This document shows, one piece after another, positions 32,977-41,113 of a DNA stretch of 41,113 nt; within the stretch, counting starts at the first letter, position 1; each line of letters starts with the position of its first letter. Source of the stretch: Deltaproteobacteria bacterium (lineage in GTDB: Bacteria > Myxococcota_A > UBA9042 > DTJE01); contig JAKPTZ010000013.1 in NCBI GenBank assembly GCA_029555025.1, forward strand, positions 1 to 41,113. Direction: 5' to 3'. The position numbers and the translations under genes were made by a program. The notes beneath the pieces were generated by a model. The model saw only the letters and a list, made by a program, of their open reading frames with translations, was not told the DNA's origin and searched no databases.

Positions 32977-33544
32977 TCAGACAGACTTCGAAATCGGGCT
33001 GCACAAGGAAATCCAGGTATCGAATTTCTTCGAGGCAATCGACAGGCTTGCCGGCTTCAAGGCCGAGGCGATGCTGCCTTCGGGGCGCTCGGATCCGGTG
33101 CTGGCCCAGCGCATCAAGGAACTGGAACTGTACCGCGACGCCTTCCTGAAACAGGTTGCGCTGCGGCGGCCGGACTTCCGGGTGGTCGAGCAGAGCAAGG
33201 ACGGCAGCCATCCGACCGTGGTCGAGATCGGATACAGTTCGGGCCTGGAATTTTATGAAGGGCTGTCTTTAAGCCTTAACCGGGGCGGGCTTTTCGTGAA
33301 GACCGAAGCGCTGCTGCCGATCGACAGCGTGCTTCGCCTGACGGTAAGGATCGAAAACCTGCACATCGAATTCAAGCTGACCGCCAAGGTCATCTGGATC
33401 AATCCACGGGAAACTTCGGCAAGGCCTGTCGGAATGGGACTGAAATTCCCGAAGCTTACGAACGAGCAGCGAGCCCTTCTTGAAGAATTCATGCAGGGTT
33501 CGGCACCCGCCGCGACCCTGGTTGAACTGAACGAATCCCCGTAA
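32969..33544 (+). CDS. PilZ-domain protein of the myxobacterial (TIGR02266-like) type
   Basis: The 191-residue protein overlaps the diguanylate cyclase gene by eight bases, so the two are translationally linked. The first 75 residues are helical; a PilZ-like beta barrel follows (about 82-185: YSSGLEFYEG.SLSLNRGGLFV, DSVLRLTVRIENLHIEFKLTAKVIWINP, GMGLKFPKL). The usual c-di-GMP motifs are altered: no RxxxR is seen and [D/N]xSxxG reads SLNRGG. It may be an adapter that does not bind the nucleotide, or may bind differently. The context suggests it acts in the signalling circuit of the cyclase. Confidence 0.82.
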   Translation: MADQTDFEIGLHKEIQVSNFFEAIDRLAGFKAEAMLPSGRSDPVLAQRIKELELYRDAFLKQVALRRPDFRVVEQSKDGSHPTVVEIGYSSGLEFYEGLSLSLNRGGLFVKTEALLPIDSVLRLTVRIENLHIEFKLTAKVIWINPRETSARPVGMGLKFPKLTNEQRALLEEFMQGSAPAATLVELNESP

Positions 33545-33560
33545 AAGGCTTGACGAGCCA

Positions 33561-33630
33561 CTGCGAATTTTCACGCAGGCGGGCGAATTTTCATTCGTTT
33601 TTTCATGTACGGGCGGATTACATCCGCCCG
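33561..33630. repeat. Cluster of three REP-like palindromes between convergent genes
   Basis: Three hairpins in 70 bp: CTGCG...CGCAG at 33561-33578; a copy of the GGGCGAATTTTCATTCG element lacking its last bases at 33581-33597, followed by a T-run; and the variant GGGCGGAT-TAC-ATCCGCCC, a 9-bp stem including the outer C/G pair, at 33610-33630. The place between two gene ends means they could act as a two-way terminator. Confidence 0.75.
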
Positions 33631-33648
33631 CTGCGGATCGTGGGGGTG

Positions 33649-35226
33649 CTAGAACCTGGCCATGACCATGACGTTGAAACCGAACTTGTCGGGATTCTGG
33701 AACTGCCTTCCGACAACCCTCTGACCGCTTGAATCGTACTCGAGCCTGGTCTGGTTTTCATCCCTGGCGTACTGGAACGTTCCGACAACACTGAATATCT
33801 TTGACAGTTCCCACTCGGCGCCCACACGAAGCTGCCCAATCGGCTTTGCCCCGTATCCTTCCGGCAGCCGGTCACGCCTTGTCTGGTCGCGAATGACCTG
33901 AACCGTCCTGGGATTATCGGTGATGAACGTGGCCGGGACCTGAACGCCGCCGGTGATGAACGGCGTCACATGCGCGGAATCAAAGCGGTAGTCGATGGTC
34001 GCGGCGGCGAAGTATTCCGGCGTCGTCGATGTTCCTGCCTCGGGAATCGCCACAAACGGCGTAAGGCTTGGAACGTTCATCAGGATGTACTCAAGGTTGC
34101 GGATCAGCCCGACAAGCTGGATTCGCATGTAGTCGTACTTGAACTGGACCTGGACCGCCCCGGCCCACGCCGGCTGCAGCTTCGTCTTCGCGTACTGCTC
34201 GATGCTTTCAAGCTGCTGCCAGACATGGTTGTACTCTGCCGACACGCTCCAGGAAAACTTGTCCTTCTTGTAGGTTTCGCGGCTGGAACTGGCGTCCAGG
34301 GCATCGGGATGGTTCCTGTAGAGCTTGTAGTCGATCGATGTCTGGATCGGCAGGCCCTGACGAACGGTCAGGCGGGACGACAGGCCGAACGAAAAGACGG
34401 GCTGGCCAATCATCAAGGCGGTTCTTTCGAACTTGCCCTGCTGGAAATACCCGAAACCGGCATCCAGCCTGACCCAGTCGAACAGATCAACCCCGACGCC
34501 GCCAAGCACGCCGTAATTGGTTTCCTTGACGGAAATCTGCTCGACTTCCTGGCTTCCTTCCTGGACAACCTGCTTGATTCGGGCGGTCTTGAAGCCGACA
34601 AACGCGTCGGCAACGACATGCTTCATCTTTGCGTGCACGTCGAACTTCAACCCCGGGGCCAGGCCCGACCTGTTGTTGGTGAAGATGTTTCCACCGCCCC
34701 ACGATATGTCGTACAGGTATCCCAGCCTGAAACGCTCGGTGCTGAACGGGAACAACGTCAACGCAAAGTACTTGTCATCCGGATTGTCGCGATCCCATGT
34801 ATATGCGGCCCGCAGGTACGAACCGTCATCCTGCAGGACATCGGTCACGCCGGGATTATTGCCCTCGGTCAACGCGCCCATGTCCATCCGAAGAACCAGG
34901 GCCGCCTCGGTCGTCAGCCCCTTCAGGAAACCGGGCATCTTCTTGTAAAGAACCAGGTGCGTCAGGTTTTCACGACCGGACGTGCGGCTGTTCAGGTTAT
35001 CCATGAACATCTCGTAACCCGGCCTGTCGCCGATGCCGACGATAGGACTGTCGGGGATGACCTCGCCCGCATTGGCCATCAGATCGTCATCACCGAACGT
35101 CCACGTCAGCCTTGTATCCATGAAGTCGCCGGCATATGCCGCGCGGCCGCCCGCCACAAGAGCCAGGGCAAGAACCGCGCCCGCCGCAAGTCGATTCCAT
35201 CCACGCCCGATCGAAAGATTTCGCAT
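33649..35226 (-). CDS. Outer-membrane beta-barrel protein of unknown function
   Basis: The 525-residue protein has a signal peptide (hydrophobic core LAAGAVLALALVAGG, probable cleavage at AYA before GDF) and alternating-residue beta strands throughout, ending FGFNVMVMARF; a terminal Phe is the usual BAM recognition signal. Loops are rich in Asp, Asn and Gly. No named porin family was recognised. The ATG at 35226 has GGAG seven bases upstream (GGAGAATAGG) and starts right at the end of the upstream lipoprotein gene, whose stop is at 35230-35228. It is the last gene of a three-gene operon with two lipoproteins. Confidence 0.82.
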   Translation of the reverse strand: MRNLSIGRGWNRLAAGAVLALALVAGGRAAYAGDFMDTRLTWTFGDDDLMANAGEVIPDSPIVGIGDRPGYEMFMDNLNSRTSGRENLTHLVLYKKMPGFLKGLTTEAALVLRMDMGALTEGNNPGVTDVLQDDGSYLRAAYTWDRDNPDDKYFALTLFPFSTERFRLGYLYDISWGGGNIFTNNRSGLAPGLKFDVHAKMKHVVADAFVGFKTARIKQVVQEGSQEVEQISVKETNYGVLGGVGVDLFDWVRLDAGFGYFQQGKFERTALMIGQPVFSFGLSSRLTVRQGLPIQTSIDYKLYRNHPDALDASSSRETYKKDKFSWSVSAEYNHVWQQLESIEQYAKTKLQPAWAGAVQVQFKYDYMRIQLVGLIRNLEYILMNVPSLTPFVAIPEAGTSTTPEYFAAATIDYRFDSAHVTPFITGGVQVPATFITDNPRTVQVIRDQTRRDRLPEGYGAKPIGQLRVGAEWELSKIFSVVGTFQYARDENQTRLEYDSSGQRVVGRQFQNPDKFGFNVMVMARF

Positions 35227-35227
35227 C

Positions 35228-36727
35228 CTATTCTCCATCCTGGCTGCCAACACACGCCTGGGTTATGGGCTTCGGTTCCCCGGTCAGCACGATGTCGTCC
35301 TGGCACCGGGGTTCAATGATCCACGGATAAGGGTCAAGAAAGCTCAGATTGCGAAGGGTTCCCGTGATCGCGACAAGCTGTCTGGGAACATCCTCCGCCC
35401 ATGGATCGAATTCAGGCACCGATTCACGGCTGTTGATCCACACCTTGACGCCCGACTCGCCGCCAAGCCTTGCCGGCCACTGCCCGAATTCGACGTACTG
35501 GTTGAACTCGACGCACAGAAGATCCTTGTCGCACTGTTCCCTGCAACTGCATTCATCGCTGCATTCGTTCGTGTCGTAATCACGGAAATCAACGGTGCCG
35601 TCCTTGTTGAAATCGCAATCCACGATGTCGTCCGCGGACCCCAGAACGATGTCGCTGACAGTGACAAGCCCGGCCTCGCTTCCTTCAAGCGCCTTCCCGC
35701 GGAAATCGGCGGCCATCAGGGCCCTGGGCGCCGGCATCGGACAAGGTCCGTCCGATTCCTTCCAGACCTGCGTGTCCCAGACCGGGAATGACATTTCGGT
35801 GAAGCCGTAGAACTCGGAAACACTGCCACCCACGAAGGTCAGTCTGTCGCATATCCGCACCGGAACCGGCCGGCCGTCATTGACACAGCCCAGATTGTCC
35901 TGCTCGTCGGCCTCGCAGACTGGAACCGTTGTTGGAGAGTTGTACGTAAACACGAAAAGGTGGTTGTACCCGCCCTGGTCCGATGCGTCCGTCACATACA
36001 TGCCGTCCGTCGTGACCCTGGTCACCACCAGGTCACCCTTATCAACCGTTACTTCCTCGCCCGCGTAAGGGGACGCCCCGTTGAAGTCGGTCGTGACCCC
36101 GGCATAGAAGCCCTGAAGCTGGGCAATCGTCGGCGTGTCGAACATCACGGTCCTGCTGACGCCGGCCGCGCCTGAACCGGACTCCTCGCTGTCATCGGAT
36201 GCTTCAAGGCACCCCGGATCAAGCGGCCAGTCCGTAAACCCGTCGCCATCATTATCCTTGCCGTCACCGCACGATGGGGTCACGCCAATCCTGGTTCTTG
36301 GCAGGTACCCGACATCCTCGGCCCACACCCTGGTCGGCCCGAAGACGTCCCACACGCGAACCTTGACGTTCGACGCGTGGCCCTTTTCCAGAAACACGTC
36401 ATTGCCGACGTAACGATCCGCCGAAACCACCAGCAGCTTGCCAGGCCGAACGGACATGCGCACCCAGATGTCCTGCTGAAGGACCTGGCTGCCCTCGGCC
36501 GCCGCCAGCACATCGATGTCAACCTCGATGTCGATGCCGTTGGCCGAACCGGACGCGGGAAGCGGCAGGATCTGCTGTTCGCCTTCGTACGGATTGCCGC
36601 CGGCGGACGTCAGGCTGACCACCATGCCGGTCGTGCGGCCGCTCCAATCCACCTCGTTATCGAGGCCGCACCCGACCCCAAGAAGCGTCACGACGCAGGG
36701 GATAAATGCCCAATGGCAAAAACGCAT
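35228..36727 (-). CDS. Surface lipoprotein with Ca-binding-type repeat and OB-fold-like region
   Basis: The 499-residue product has lipobox LGVGC (Cys20). Near residue 155 it carries CGDGKDNDGDGFTDWPLDPG, a thrombospondin-type-3-like Asp-rich motif that probably binds calcium. From about residue 195, AQLQGFYAGVTTDFNG..., MYVTDASDQGGYNHLFVFTYN and DRLTFVGGSVSEFYGFTEM resemble the OB-fold module of secreted nucleases and phosphoesterases. A second Asp-rich motif (DCDFNKDGTVDFRDYDTNE) follows, and a further OB-like strand set ends the protein. No catalytic domain is evident. GGAG lies six bases before the ATG at 36727; the phosphoesterase gene ends 19 bp upstream. It is probably a binding partner of that enzyme, which is an inference from context. 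Confidence 0.75.
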   Translation of the reverse strand: MRFCHWAFIPCVVTLLGVGCGLDNEVDWSGRTTGMVVSLTSAGGNPYEGEQQILPLPASGSANGIDIEVDIDVLAAAEGSQVLQQDIWVRMSVRPGKLLVVSADRYVGNDVFLEKGHASNVKVRVWDVFGPTRVWAEDVGYLPRTRIGVTPSCGDGKDNDGDGFTDWPLDPGCLEASDDSEESGSGAAGVSRTVMFDTPTIAQLQGFYAGVTTDFNGASPYAGEEVTVDKGDLVVTRVTTDGMYVTDASDQGGYNHLFVFTYNSPTTVPVCEADEQDNLGCVNDGRPVPVRICDRLTFVGGSVSEFYGFTEMSFPVWDTQVWKESDGPCPMPAPRALMAADFRGKALEGSEAGLVTVSDIVLGSADDIVDCDFNKDGTVDFRDYDTNECSDECSCREQCDKDLLCVEFNQYVEFGQWPARLGGESGVKVWINSRESVPEFDPWAEDVPRQLVAITGTLRNLSFLDPYPWIIEPRCQDDIVLTGEPKPITQACVGSQDGE

Positions 36728-36746
36728 CACTCACTCCATCAACGCG

Positions 36747-39248
36747 TCACGGCGCAAGCAACAGCAGACGCCCGTCTTCGGCGAATCCATTATTCCTGTC
36801 AACACAAGGGGTTGACTGACACTGAGCGTATGCCCTGGCCTTCTGAAGGCACATGCACTCCTCAAGTTCGGGACCACCGCCAAAGGCCACGCAATTGTCG
36901 CGGACAAAAAGATCCATCACGTCGTTGACGCAATTGGCCGGCACGCAGAACCCGGAATCCCCGGCGCACTCCCCGGCCTGGACGCAGGCGGCATCGACCT
37001 TGTTCCAGACGCTTCGTTCCTGGCATGAGCACATGTAACCCTTGTCGCAGCCACCCTCGCCTTCACCGTCACGGGTGCACGGCTGCAACCCCTTCAGGTC
37101 GGGACGCCACCCGCACGGGCGCCCCTGCCTGATCTGGTCGGTCAGCGCCTCGCGCAACGAAATTTCCGTATTCACCTTGGTCGTGTTGCGCTTGAGCATG
37201 GTGAAACCGGAACCGCCCGCCGCGATATAGTCGTTGGCGGCAAGCTGGTACTGGGCATCAAGTTTGACGCCCTGGCCGCCGATGACGATCTCGACCGCAC
37301 ACGCCCTGTCGGGGTCGGCATCCGGGAAGCCCGAGGCCGCCCGCCTGGCAACATCGCACCGCCCGCACTGAAGAACCGCGTTGACGCCGGCGACCTGGGC
37401 CTGGCTGCTGCATCCGCGGTCGGACGAACGACGCGCGATAAAATCAAACATTTCAACGACTTCACGCCCGGACAAATACATCGTGGTAATCGAGTTTTCA
37501 AACGGGAACACGTTGAACAGCCATTCAATCGTGATCGGCCCGGGATAGAAATCCGACCTGATTCCAAGCGAATTGGTGACCGCGAAATCGGTTTCGACAC
37601 CACGCCGTCCCATCATTGCCTGGGCAACGACATTACCGATCGCCGAATCGCCGCCGGTCGCCCCGAACCTGCTGACGGTCGCGGGCGCGTACCCCAGGAT
37701 CTGGTTCAACGGCACCGCCTGGTTCAACGCATCGACATAAGGTTCAAGCAGGCGCTCGATCAGCGGATCGGTGGGCACGGTCGAATCGACCGGAATGACG
37801 CGATACTTGAAGGATTCCAGATCCCAGTCGGACGAACGCTGGAATCCGTCGGTTGACTCGCTGTTGTCGAGCCTTGAATCCACGCATCCCGGATCCGCCA
37901 TGTCCGTCTTGCCGTCGCCATCGTTGTCGATTCCGTCGGAACATGCCGAAACCTGCGCAAACACGACGTCCATCAGACCGACGTATTTCGCGAAAGCGCC
38001 GGAATGAGCAAGCGGAACCTTGCGGCGGGCCGGCTGGGTCCAGCCGAGCTGCCTGGGGACTTCGTAACACTTGAACGAAACCCATGCGTCCAGGTAATCG
38101 CTGACGGCGGCGGGATCGGCGGCCAGCGCCGGGGGAATCACGGCCGACTGATCAAGCGCGCCAACGCATGCATCCAGCAAGGCGCCGGGCTCGACCGGGG
38201 GCATAACGCGACCGGGTTCCTCCCGCAGGTTGGAAAACAGCTTTCGCGCGACTTCGGAAATGGTGTCGCAGGCATCAACCAGCCTCGACTCCACGACGGT
38301 TCCATCGTCATCGACCGCCTTGCGGAACGCCTTTTCGCACTGGTTCCTTAAGTGGTCGGTATTCCAGGAATAGAAACATTCACCGGCGTCCAGGATCTCC
38401 TTGGGTGGATTCAGCACGACATGATGATGCCCGCCCAGGACGATATCCGCCCCGGATATGCACGGGATGAGTTCTTCGTCCGATGTCAGCCCCAGATGCG
38501 ATGCCACCACGATGACATCGACCTGGGGACGCAGCACGTCGATGTAAAACTGGGCCGTTTCGGCCGCCTCGAGCGGATTGATGCCCATCGAGTTGCCGGC
38601 TTCGTACAGCGAATTCATCGTCGACGTGTTGGCAAGCCCGATGACGCCGACGCGCAGCCCCTGCAGGTTGAATATCTGGTACGGATACACCAGGTCACGC
38701 AACGGCGGGACGGTCGATCCGCCAACCGGCTCGATAAGATAGTTCGCGCCCAGCATCGGATAAACCGCGAACCGCGATACCTTGTCCGCAAGATTCGGTT
38801 CACCGGAATCGAATTCATGGTTTCCAAGGACGCTGACATCCACGCCCATCGTCGAAAGCGACTTCAGTTCGACCTCGCCCTGGAACAGGTTGAAGATGGG
38901 AGCGCCCTGAAAGCTGTCGCCGGTATCGATGAAAAGCGACCGCTCGACCTTTGCCCTTTCGGTCTTGGCGATCCAGGCGATGCGGGAAATGCCTCCGAAA
39001 GGTCCCTTTTCCGGATCAAGGCCAAGCGTTTCATCGGTCCTGGTCACTTCCATCCGATACGGAATCAGGCGGGAATGGATGTCGGTCGTATGAAGAAACC
39101 TGACCGCGACCTCCTTGCCTTCAAGATCCGGCTGGTTGGTCGTCACCCCGCAACCGGCCAGTCCGGCGGCCAGGGCCGCGCAGATGAACAGAAACGGAAT
39201 GAGTTGGGCGTTGTTTCGGGTTCCCGGTCTGGATTGGAAAGGCGTCAT
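36747..39248 (-). CDS. 5'-nucleotidase/UshA-family metallophosphoesterase lipoprotein
   Basis: The 833-residue lipoprotein (lipobox LAGC, Cys33) has the two UshA domains. The metallophosphoesterase domain shows LHTTDIHSR, DTGDSFQG, LGNHEFDSG, ASHLG and GGHHHVV, the full set of two-metal ligands. An insert of about 130 residues carries a second Asp-rich repeat (CSDGIDNDGDGKTDMADPGC). The C-terminal substrate domain shows IGNVVAQAM, VTNSLGIRSDFYPGPIT, FPFENSITTMYLSG and YIAAGGSGF. About 100 Cys-rich residues end the protein (CMCSCQERS...). It probably hydrolyses extracellular nucleotides or phosphate esters at the cell surface. GGGGAC precedes the ATG at 39248. It is the first gene of the three-gene operon; a TGGCCC/GGGCCA hairpin lies in the leader (39309-39323). 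Confidence 0.92.
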   Translation of the reverse strand: MTPFQSRPGTRNNAQLIPFLFICAALAAGLAGCGVTTNQPDLEGKEVAVRFLHTTDIHSRLIPYRMEVTRTDETLGLDPEKGPFGGISRIAWIAKTERAKVERSLFIDTGDSFQGAPIFNLFQGEVELKSLSTMGVDVSVLGNHEFDSGEPNLADKVSRFAVYPMLGANYLIEPVGGSTVPPLRDLVYPYQIFNLQGLRVGVIGLANTSTMNSLYEAGNSMGINPLEAAETAQFYIDVLRPQVDVIVVASHLGLTSDEELIPCISGADIVLGGHHHVVLNPPKEILDAGECFYSWNTDHLRNQCEKAFRKAVDDDGTVVESRLVDACDTISEVARKLFSNLREEPGRVMPPVEPGALLDACVGALDQSAVIPPALAADPAAVSDYLDAWVSFKCYEVPRQLGWTQPARRKVPLAHSGAFAKYVGLMDVVFAQVSACSDGIDNDGDGKTDMADPGCVDSRLDNSESTDGFQRSSDWDLESFKYRVIPVDSTVPTDPLIERLLEPYVDALNQAVPLNQILGYAPATVSRFGATGGDSAIGNVVAQAMMGRRGVETDFAVTNSLGIRSDFYPGPITIEWLFNVFPFENSITTMYLSGREVVEMFDFIARRSSDRGCSSQAQVAGVNAVLQCGRCDVARRAASGFPDADPDRACAVEIVIGGQGVKLDAQYQLAANDYIAAGGSGFTMLKRNTTKVNTEISLREALTDQIRQGRPCGWRPDLKGLQPCTRDGEGEGGCDKGYMCSCQERSVWNKVDAACVQAGECAGDSGFCVPANCVNDVMDLFVRDNCVAFGGGPELEECMCLQKARAYAQCQSTPCVDRNNGFAEDGRLLLLAP

Positions 39249-39389
39249 AAGGTCCCCGGTTCGAACCATCAAGAGTGCAGGCGATGACCGGCAGCCATCC
39301 TTCCTGGATGGCCCGAAGGGCCACACATGGCGACATTAGATTTCAGGTCAAACCTTGTCAACGATTATCAGGTCGCTGGTCAACAATAC

Positions 39390-39418
39390 TGGCGACATAC
39401 GGATGATGCATCTATAAT
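39390..39418 (+). promoter_or_regulatory. Putative promoter with perfect -10 before the 39508 gene
   Basis: TATAAT at 39413-39418 is a perfect -10, followed by GGCC as in the elements at 13145. The -35 is poor: TGGCGA at 17 bp or GCGACA at 15 bp. The leader to the ATG at 39508 would be about 80 bases. Confidence 0.45.
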
Positions 39419-39507
39419 GGCCACGTTCCCGGATGCGGCGGATTTCCGACATCCCGGATCATTCCAGGCTTCCCGGTGATTTCCGCCGGCATTATCAAGG
39501 TTCCTGC

Positions 39508-39828
39508 ATGAAGACATTTGAATTCGCCAATGCTCACGGTCGCCTGGGGATGCTCATTGCCGGCCCCGAAAAGCCCCCGGTCTGGTACTGGAGCGGACGC
39601 GGGGATGTTCCGGAACAGATTCGCAAGGCGCTGACCGAAGGAATCCGGGACCCGGAAACGGGCAGCCGGGTTGCGGGCGACAAGCCCCAGGACTTCATTG
39701 AATGCCTTGAGTACGAGTTTGCAAAGGGTCAGCACCTGGTTGGTCGCAGGGGACGAAATATCGACGTGCTGCCACCGGGTGCCCGCCCGGTGCGATATAC
39801 GCCCGGTGTCAGCGGACTTTTTGATTGA
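39508..39828 (+). CDS. Small protein of unknown function
   Basis: A 106-residue soluble protein beginning MKTFEFANAHGRLG, with no signal peptide, membrane segment or family motif that I recognise. It is fairly basic and rich in Gly, Pro and Arg (VGRRGRNIDVLPPGARPVRYTPG near the end). The ATG is preceded by CAAGG about eight bases upstream and, further up, by a good -10 box. It ends 15 bp before the TPR protein gene and is probably co-transcribed with it. Confidence 0.65.
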   Translation: MKTFEFANAHGRLGMLIAGPEKPPVWYWSGRGDVPEQIRKALTEGIRDPETGSRVAGDKPQDFIECLEYEFAKGQHLVGRRGRNIDVLPPGARPVRYTPGVSGLFD

Positions 39829-39843
39829 AAAGGGGGAACCCCG

Positions 39844-40740
39844 ATGAAAAGGTTTTTCCTGGCGTGCATGACCATGGCCGTCGCCGTCGCCCTGACGGTT
39901 GCATCGGTTCAGGCTTCGGCACAGTCCGAGGCCGCGGATTACTTCCGCATCGGTGCACAGGAAATGGCCAGCGGTTATCCCGACCGCGCCATCGTTTCGC
40001 TTGAAAAGGGCGTCCAGCTTAAGCCCGAAAGCAAGGAAGGCTGGTACAACCTTGGTGTCGCGTACGGGGCAATCCGCCAGCACCAGAAGGAAGTCAACGC
40101 ATACCTGAAGGCGCTTGAACTGGATCCGAACTACGCGAATGCGCTTCATAACCTTGGCCTTGCGTACCTTGACCTGGGAAAGAAGGACGAGGCCATCGAT
40201 TCGTTGCAGAAGGTTCTGAAGATCGATCCGGCAGCCACTGACGCGTGGAACAACCTGTCGATCGCATTGATGGCGGCCGCAAGGTTCGACGAGGCGCTGG
40301 AGACTGCCGCAAAGGCCGTTGAAACCGCCCCGAAGGCCGCCGAGATCAAGTTCAACCACGCACTGGCCTTTTTCAAGAAGGCCGAATCGCTGGCATCGAC
40401 CGCGGAACGCGAGCCTTTCCTGAAGCAGGCGCTTGCCGCATACGATCAGGTGCTTGAACTTGATCCGATGTTCTTCCTGGCACATTACAACAAGGCGGTC
40501 ATTCACCACATGATGGGCCAGTCCGCCAGCGAAATCGCCGAATACAGGCTGGCACTGCATGCAAAGCCGGATTACACCCCGGCCCTTTACAACCTGGCCG
40601 CCGCGCTTTCCGCAACCGAGGAGTTCGACGCCGCCATCGAGGCCTGGGAAAAGTACGTCGCATCATCCCGGAACAAATCCGACGAAAAGCCCTTCGTCGA
40701 AAATGCCCGCAAGGAAATCGCCCGCCTCCGCGGCCTTTGA
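39844..40740 (+). CDS. Periplasmic TPR protein
   Basis: The 298-residue protein has a clear signal peptide (CMTMAVAVALTVASVQASA, cleavage before QSEA) and then about seven tetratricopeptide repeats: EMASGYPDRAIVSLEKGVQLKPES, KEGWYNLGVAYGAIRQHQKEVNAYLKALELDPN, YANALHNLGLAYLDLGKKDEAIDSLQKVLKIDP and so on to the end. Each shows the W/Y-LG-Y-A-P positions. TPRs bind partner proteins, often in envelope assembly; the partner here is unknown. AAAGGGG lies seven or so bases before the ATG. Confidence 0.9.
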   Translation: MKRFFLACMTMAVAVALTVASVQASAQSEAADYFRIGAQEMASGYPDRAIVSLEKGVQLKPESKEGWYNLGVAYGAIRQHQKEVNAYLKALELDPNYANALHNLGLAYLDLGKKDEAIDSLQKVLKIDPAATDAWNNLSIALMAAARFDEALETAAKAVETAPKAAEIKFNHALAFFKKAESLASTAEREPFLKQALAAYDQVLELDPMFFLAHYNKAVIHHMMGQSASEIAEYRLALHAKPDYTPALYNLAAALSATEEFDAAIEAWEKYVASSRNKSDEKPFVENARKEIARLRGL

Positions 40741-40773
40741 CCACCACCATCCGCAGTCTGCCCCGAATCGTAG

Positions 40774-40873
40774 GGGCGAATGAAAATTCGCCCGTCGCGG
40801 CCCGGCAATTTTTTTCCATCGCGCCCGTCGGTTCCCTGCTACCCGATCCGTAGGGGCGAATGTAAATTCGCCC
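40774..40873. repeat. Two direct copies of the GGGCGAAT REP-like palindrome
   Basis: GGGCGAATGAAAATTCGCCC at 40774-40793 and GGGCGAATGTAAATTCGCCC at 40854-40873, each preceded by GTAG and 80 bp apart. The first is the exact reverse complement of the element at 1889-1908. Stems are 8 bp with four-base loops. The pair lies after the TPR gene and may end its transcript. Confidence 0.85.
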
Positions 40874-41113
40874 GTCCGAATCAGGATTCCCCCTGGGGCC
40901 CTTCGCTTCGCTCAGGGGTCGAGGAGCTGCCGTACGCCCCACGATATGTGCCGATGGGGGTCCTTCGGGGTTACCCGTCCCGGGAATCGCGGTCGCGCAC
41001 GGGGCCAGCCCCGTGTCGCGCCGCTGCCTCTCGGCGCGCGACGGTCATTACGCCCCGCATGGTGTCGCGCGCCTGCGAGAGCTTCCCGGCTACGGGTACC
41101 CGCTCGGCCCCCA
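40874..41113. other. Hairpin-rich non-coding end of the window
   Basis: No convincing gene is seen. Several inverted repeats follow closely: CCCCTG (40890-40895) with CAGGGG (40913-40918) around a CTTCGCTTCGCT loop; CACGGGGC/GCCCCGTG (40998-41015); and CGCGCCG/CGGCGCG (41017-41038). TCGCGCG-type words recur to the end. It may be part of a larger repeat or the leader of a gene beyond the edge. Confidence 0.5.

Noticed and set aside
33970-35319. Plus-strand 449-codon frame
   Set aside because: Antisense to the outer-membrane barrel gene; composition is that of a shadow frame and it has no ribosome site or family motif.
1-41113. tRNA, rRNA or riboswitch genes
   Set aside because: I saw no cloverleaf, rRNA core sequence or recognisable FMN/TPP aptamer, including upstream of the RibBA-like gene; a covariance-model scan would settle it.

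Overview
The window looks like a chromosome segment of a free-living, high-GC Gram-negative bacterium related to Myxococcota or another former deltaproteobacterial lineage. The evidence is eukaryote-like Ser/Thr kinases (one fused to a SUMF1-type domain, one to PilZ), several lipoproteins with lipobox cysteines, a Cys-rich lipoprotein on an acidic stalk, an AlgI-like MBOAT/SGNH pair, a C-terminal-Phe outer-membrane barrel and a myxobacterial-style PilZ protein. The placement is an inference from gene content; no rRNA or tRNA gene was found.

Layout. 1-3.7 kb (minus): transketolase (cut by the window edge) and a panB-panC operon. 3.9-8.2 kb (plus): Skp/OmpH chaperone, rhomboid protease, TMTC-like membrane protein with TPRs, and a lipoprotein. 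8.3-10.6 kb (minus): repeat-built Cys-rich lipoprotein and a short membrane protein resembling the tail of SPFH/band-7 proteins. 10.6-15.8 kb: an accessory island with an AbiEi/AbiEii pair, a decayed transposase fragment, a SUMF1-domain lipoprotein and an Abi_2-family HEPN protein, together with two copies of a long structured repeat and a 12-bp tandem array. 15.8-21.0 kb (plus): NodU/CmcH-type carbamoyltransferase, kinase-TM-SUMF1 protein and a secreted alpha/beta hydrolase. 21.0-25.3 kb (minus): SGNH hydrolase, MBOAT acyltransferase and kinase-PilZ protein. 25.5-33.5 kb (plus): mutS, a RibBA homologue that has lost key residues in both domains, a DUF6485-like small protein, an MMPL/RND transporter, an FHA-GGDEF diguanylate cyclase and an overlapping PilZ protein. 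33.6-39.2 kb (minus): a three-gene cell-surface operon (5'-nucleotidase-like lipoprotein, OB-fold-like lipoprotein, outer-membrane barrel). 39.5-40.7 kb (plus): a small unknown protein and a periplasmic TPR protein. The window ends in hairpin-rich repeats.

Small palindromes based on GGGCGAAT...ATTCGCCC recur at 1.9, 33.6 and 40.8 kb, always between genes, and look like a genome-wide REP-type family.

The two most unusual signals are the defence island, where an HEPN Abi gene lacks a visible Shine-Dalgarno site, has a UUCG hairpin directly before its start, a 12-bp tandem array upstream and a structured repeat downstream that also precedes the abiE operon; and the RibBA-like protein, whose DHBP-synthase half lacks the metal-binding His and whose GTP-cyclohydrolase-II half lacks all three zinc cysteines.
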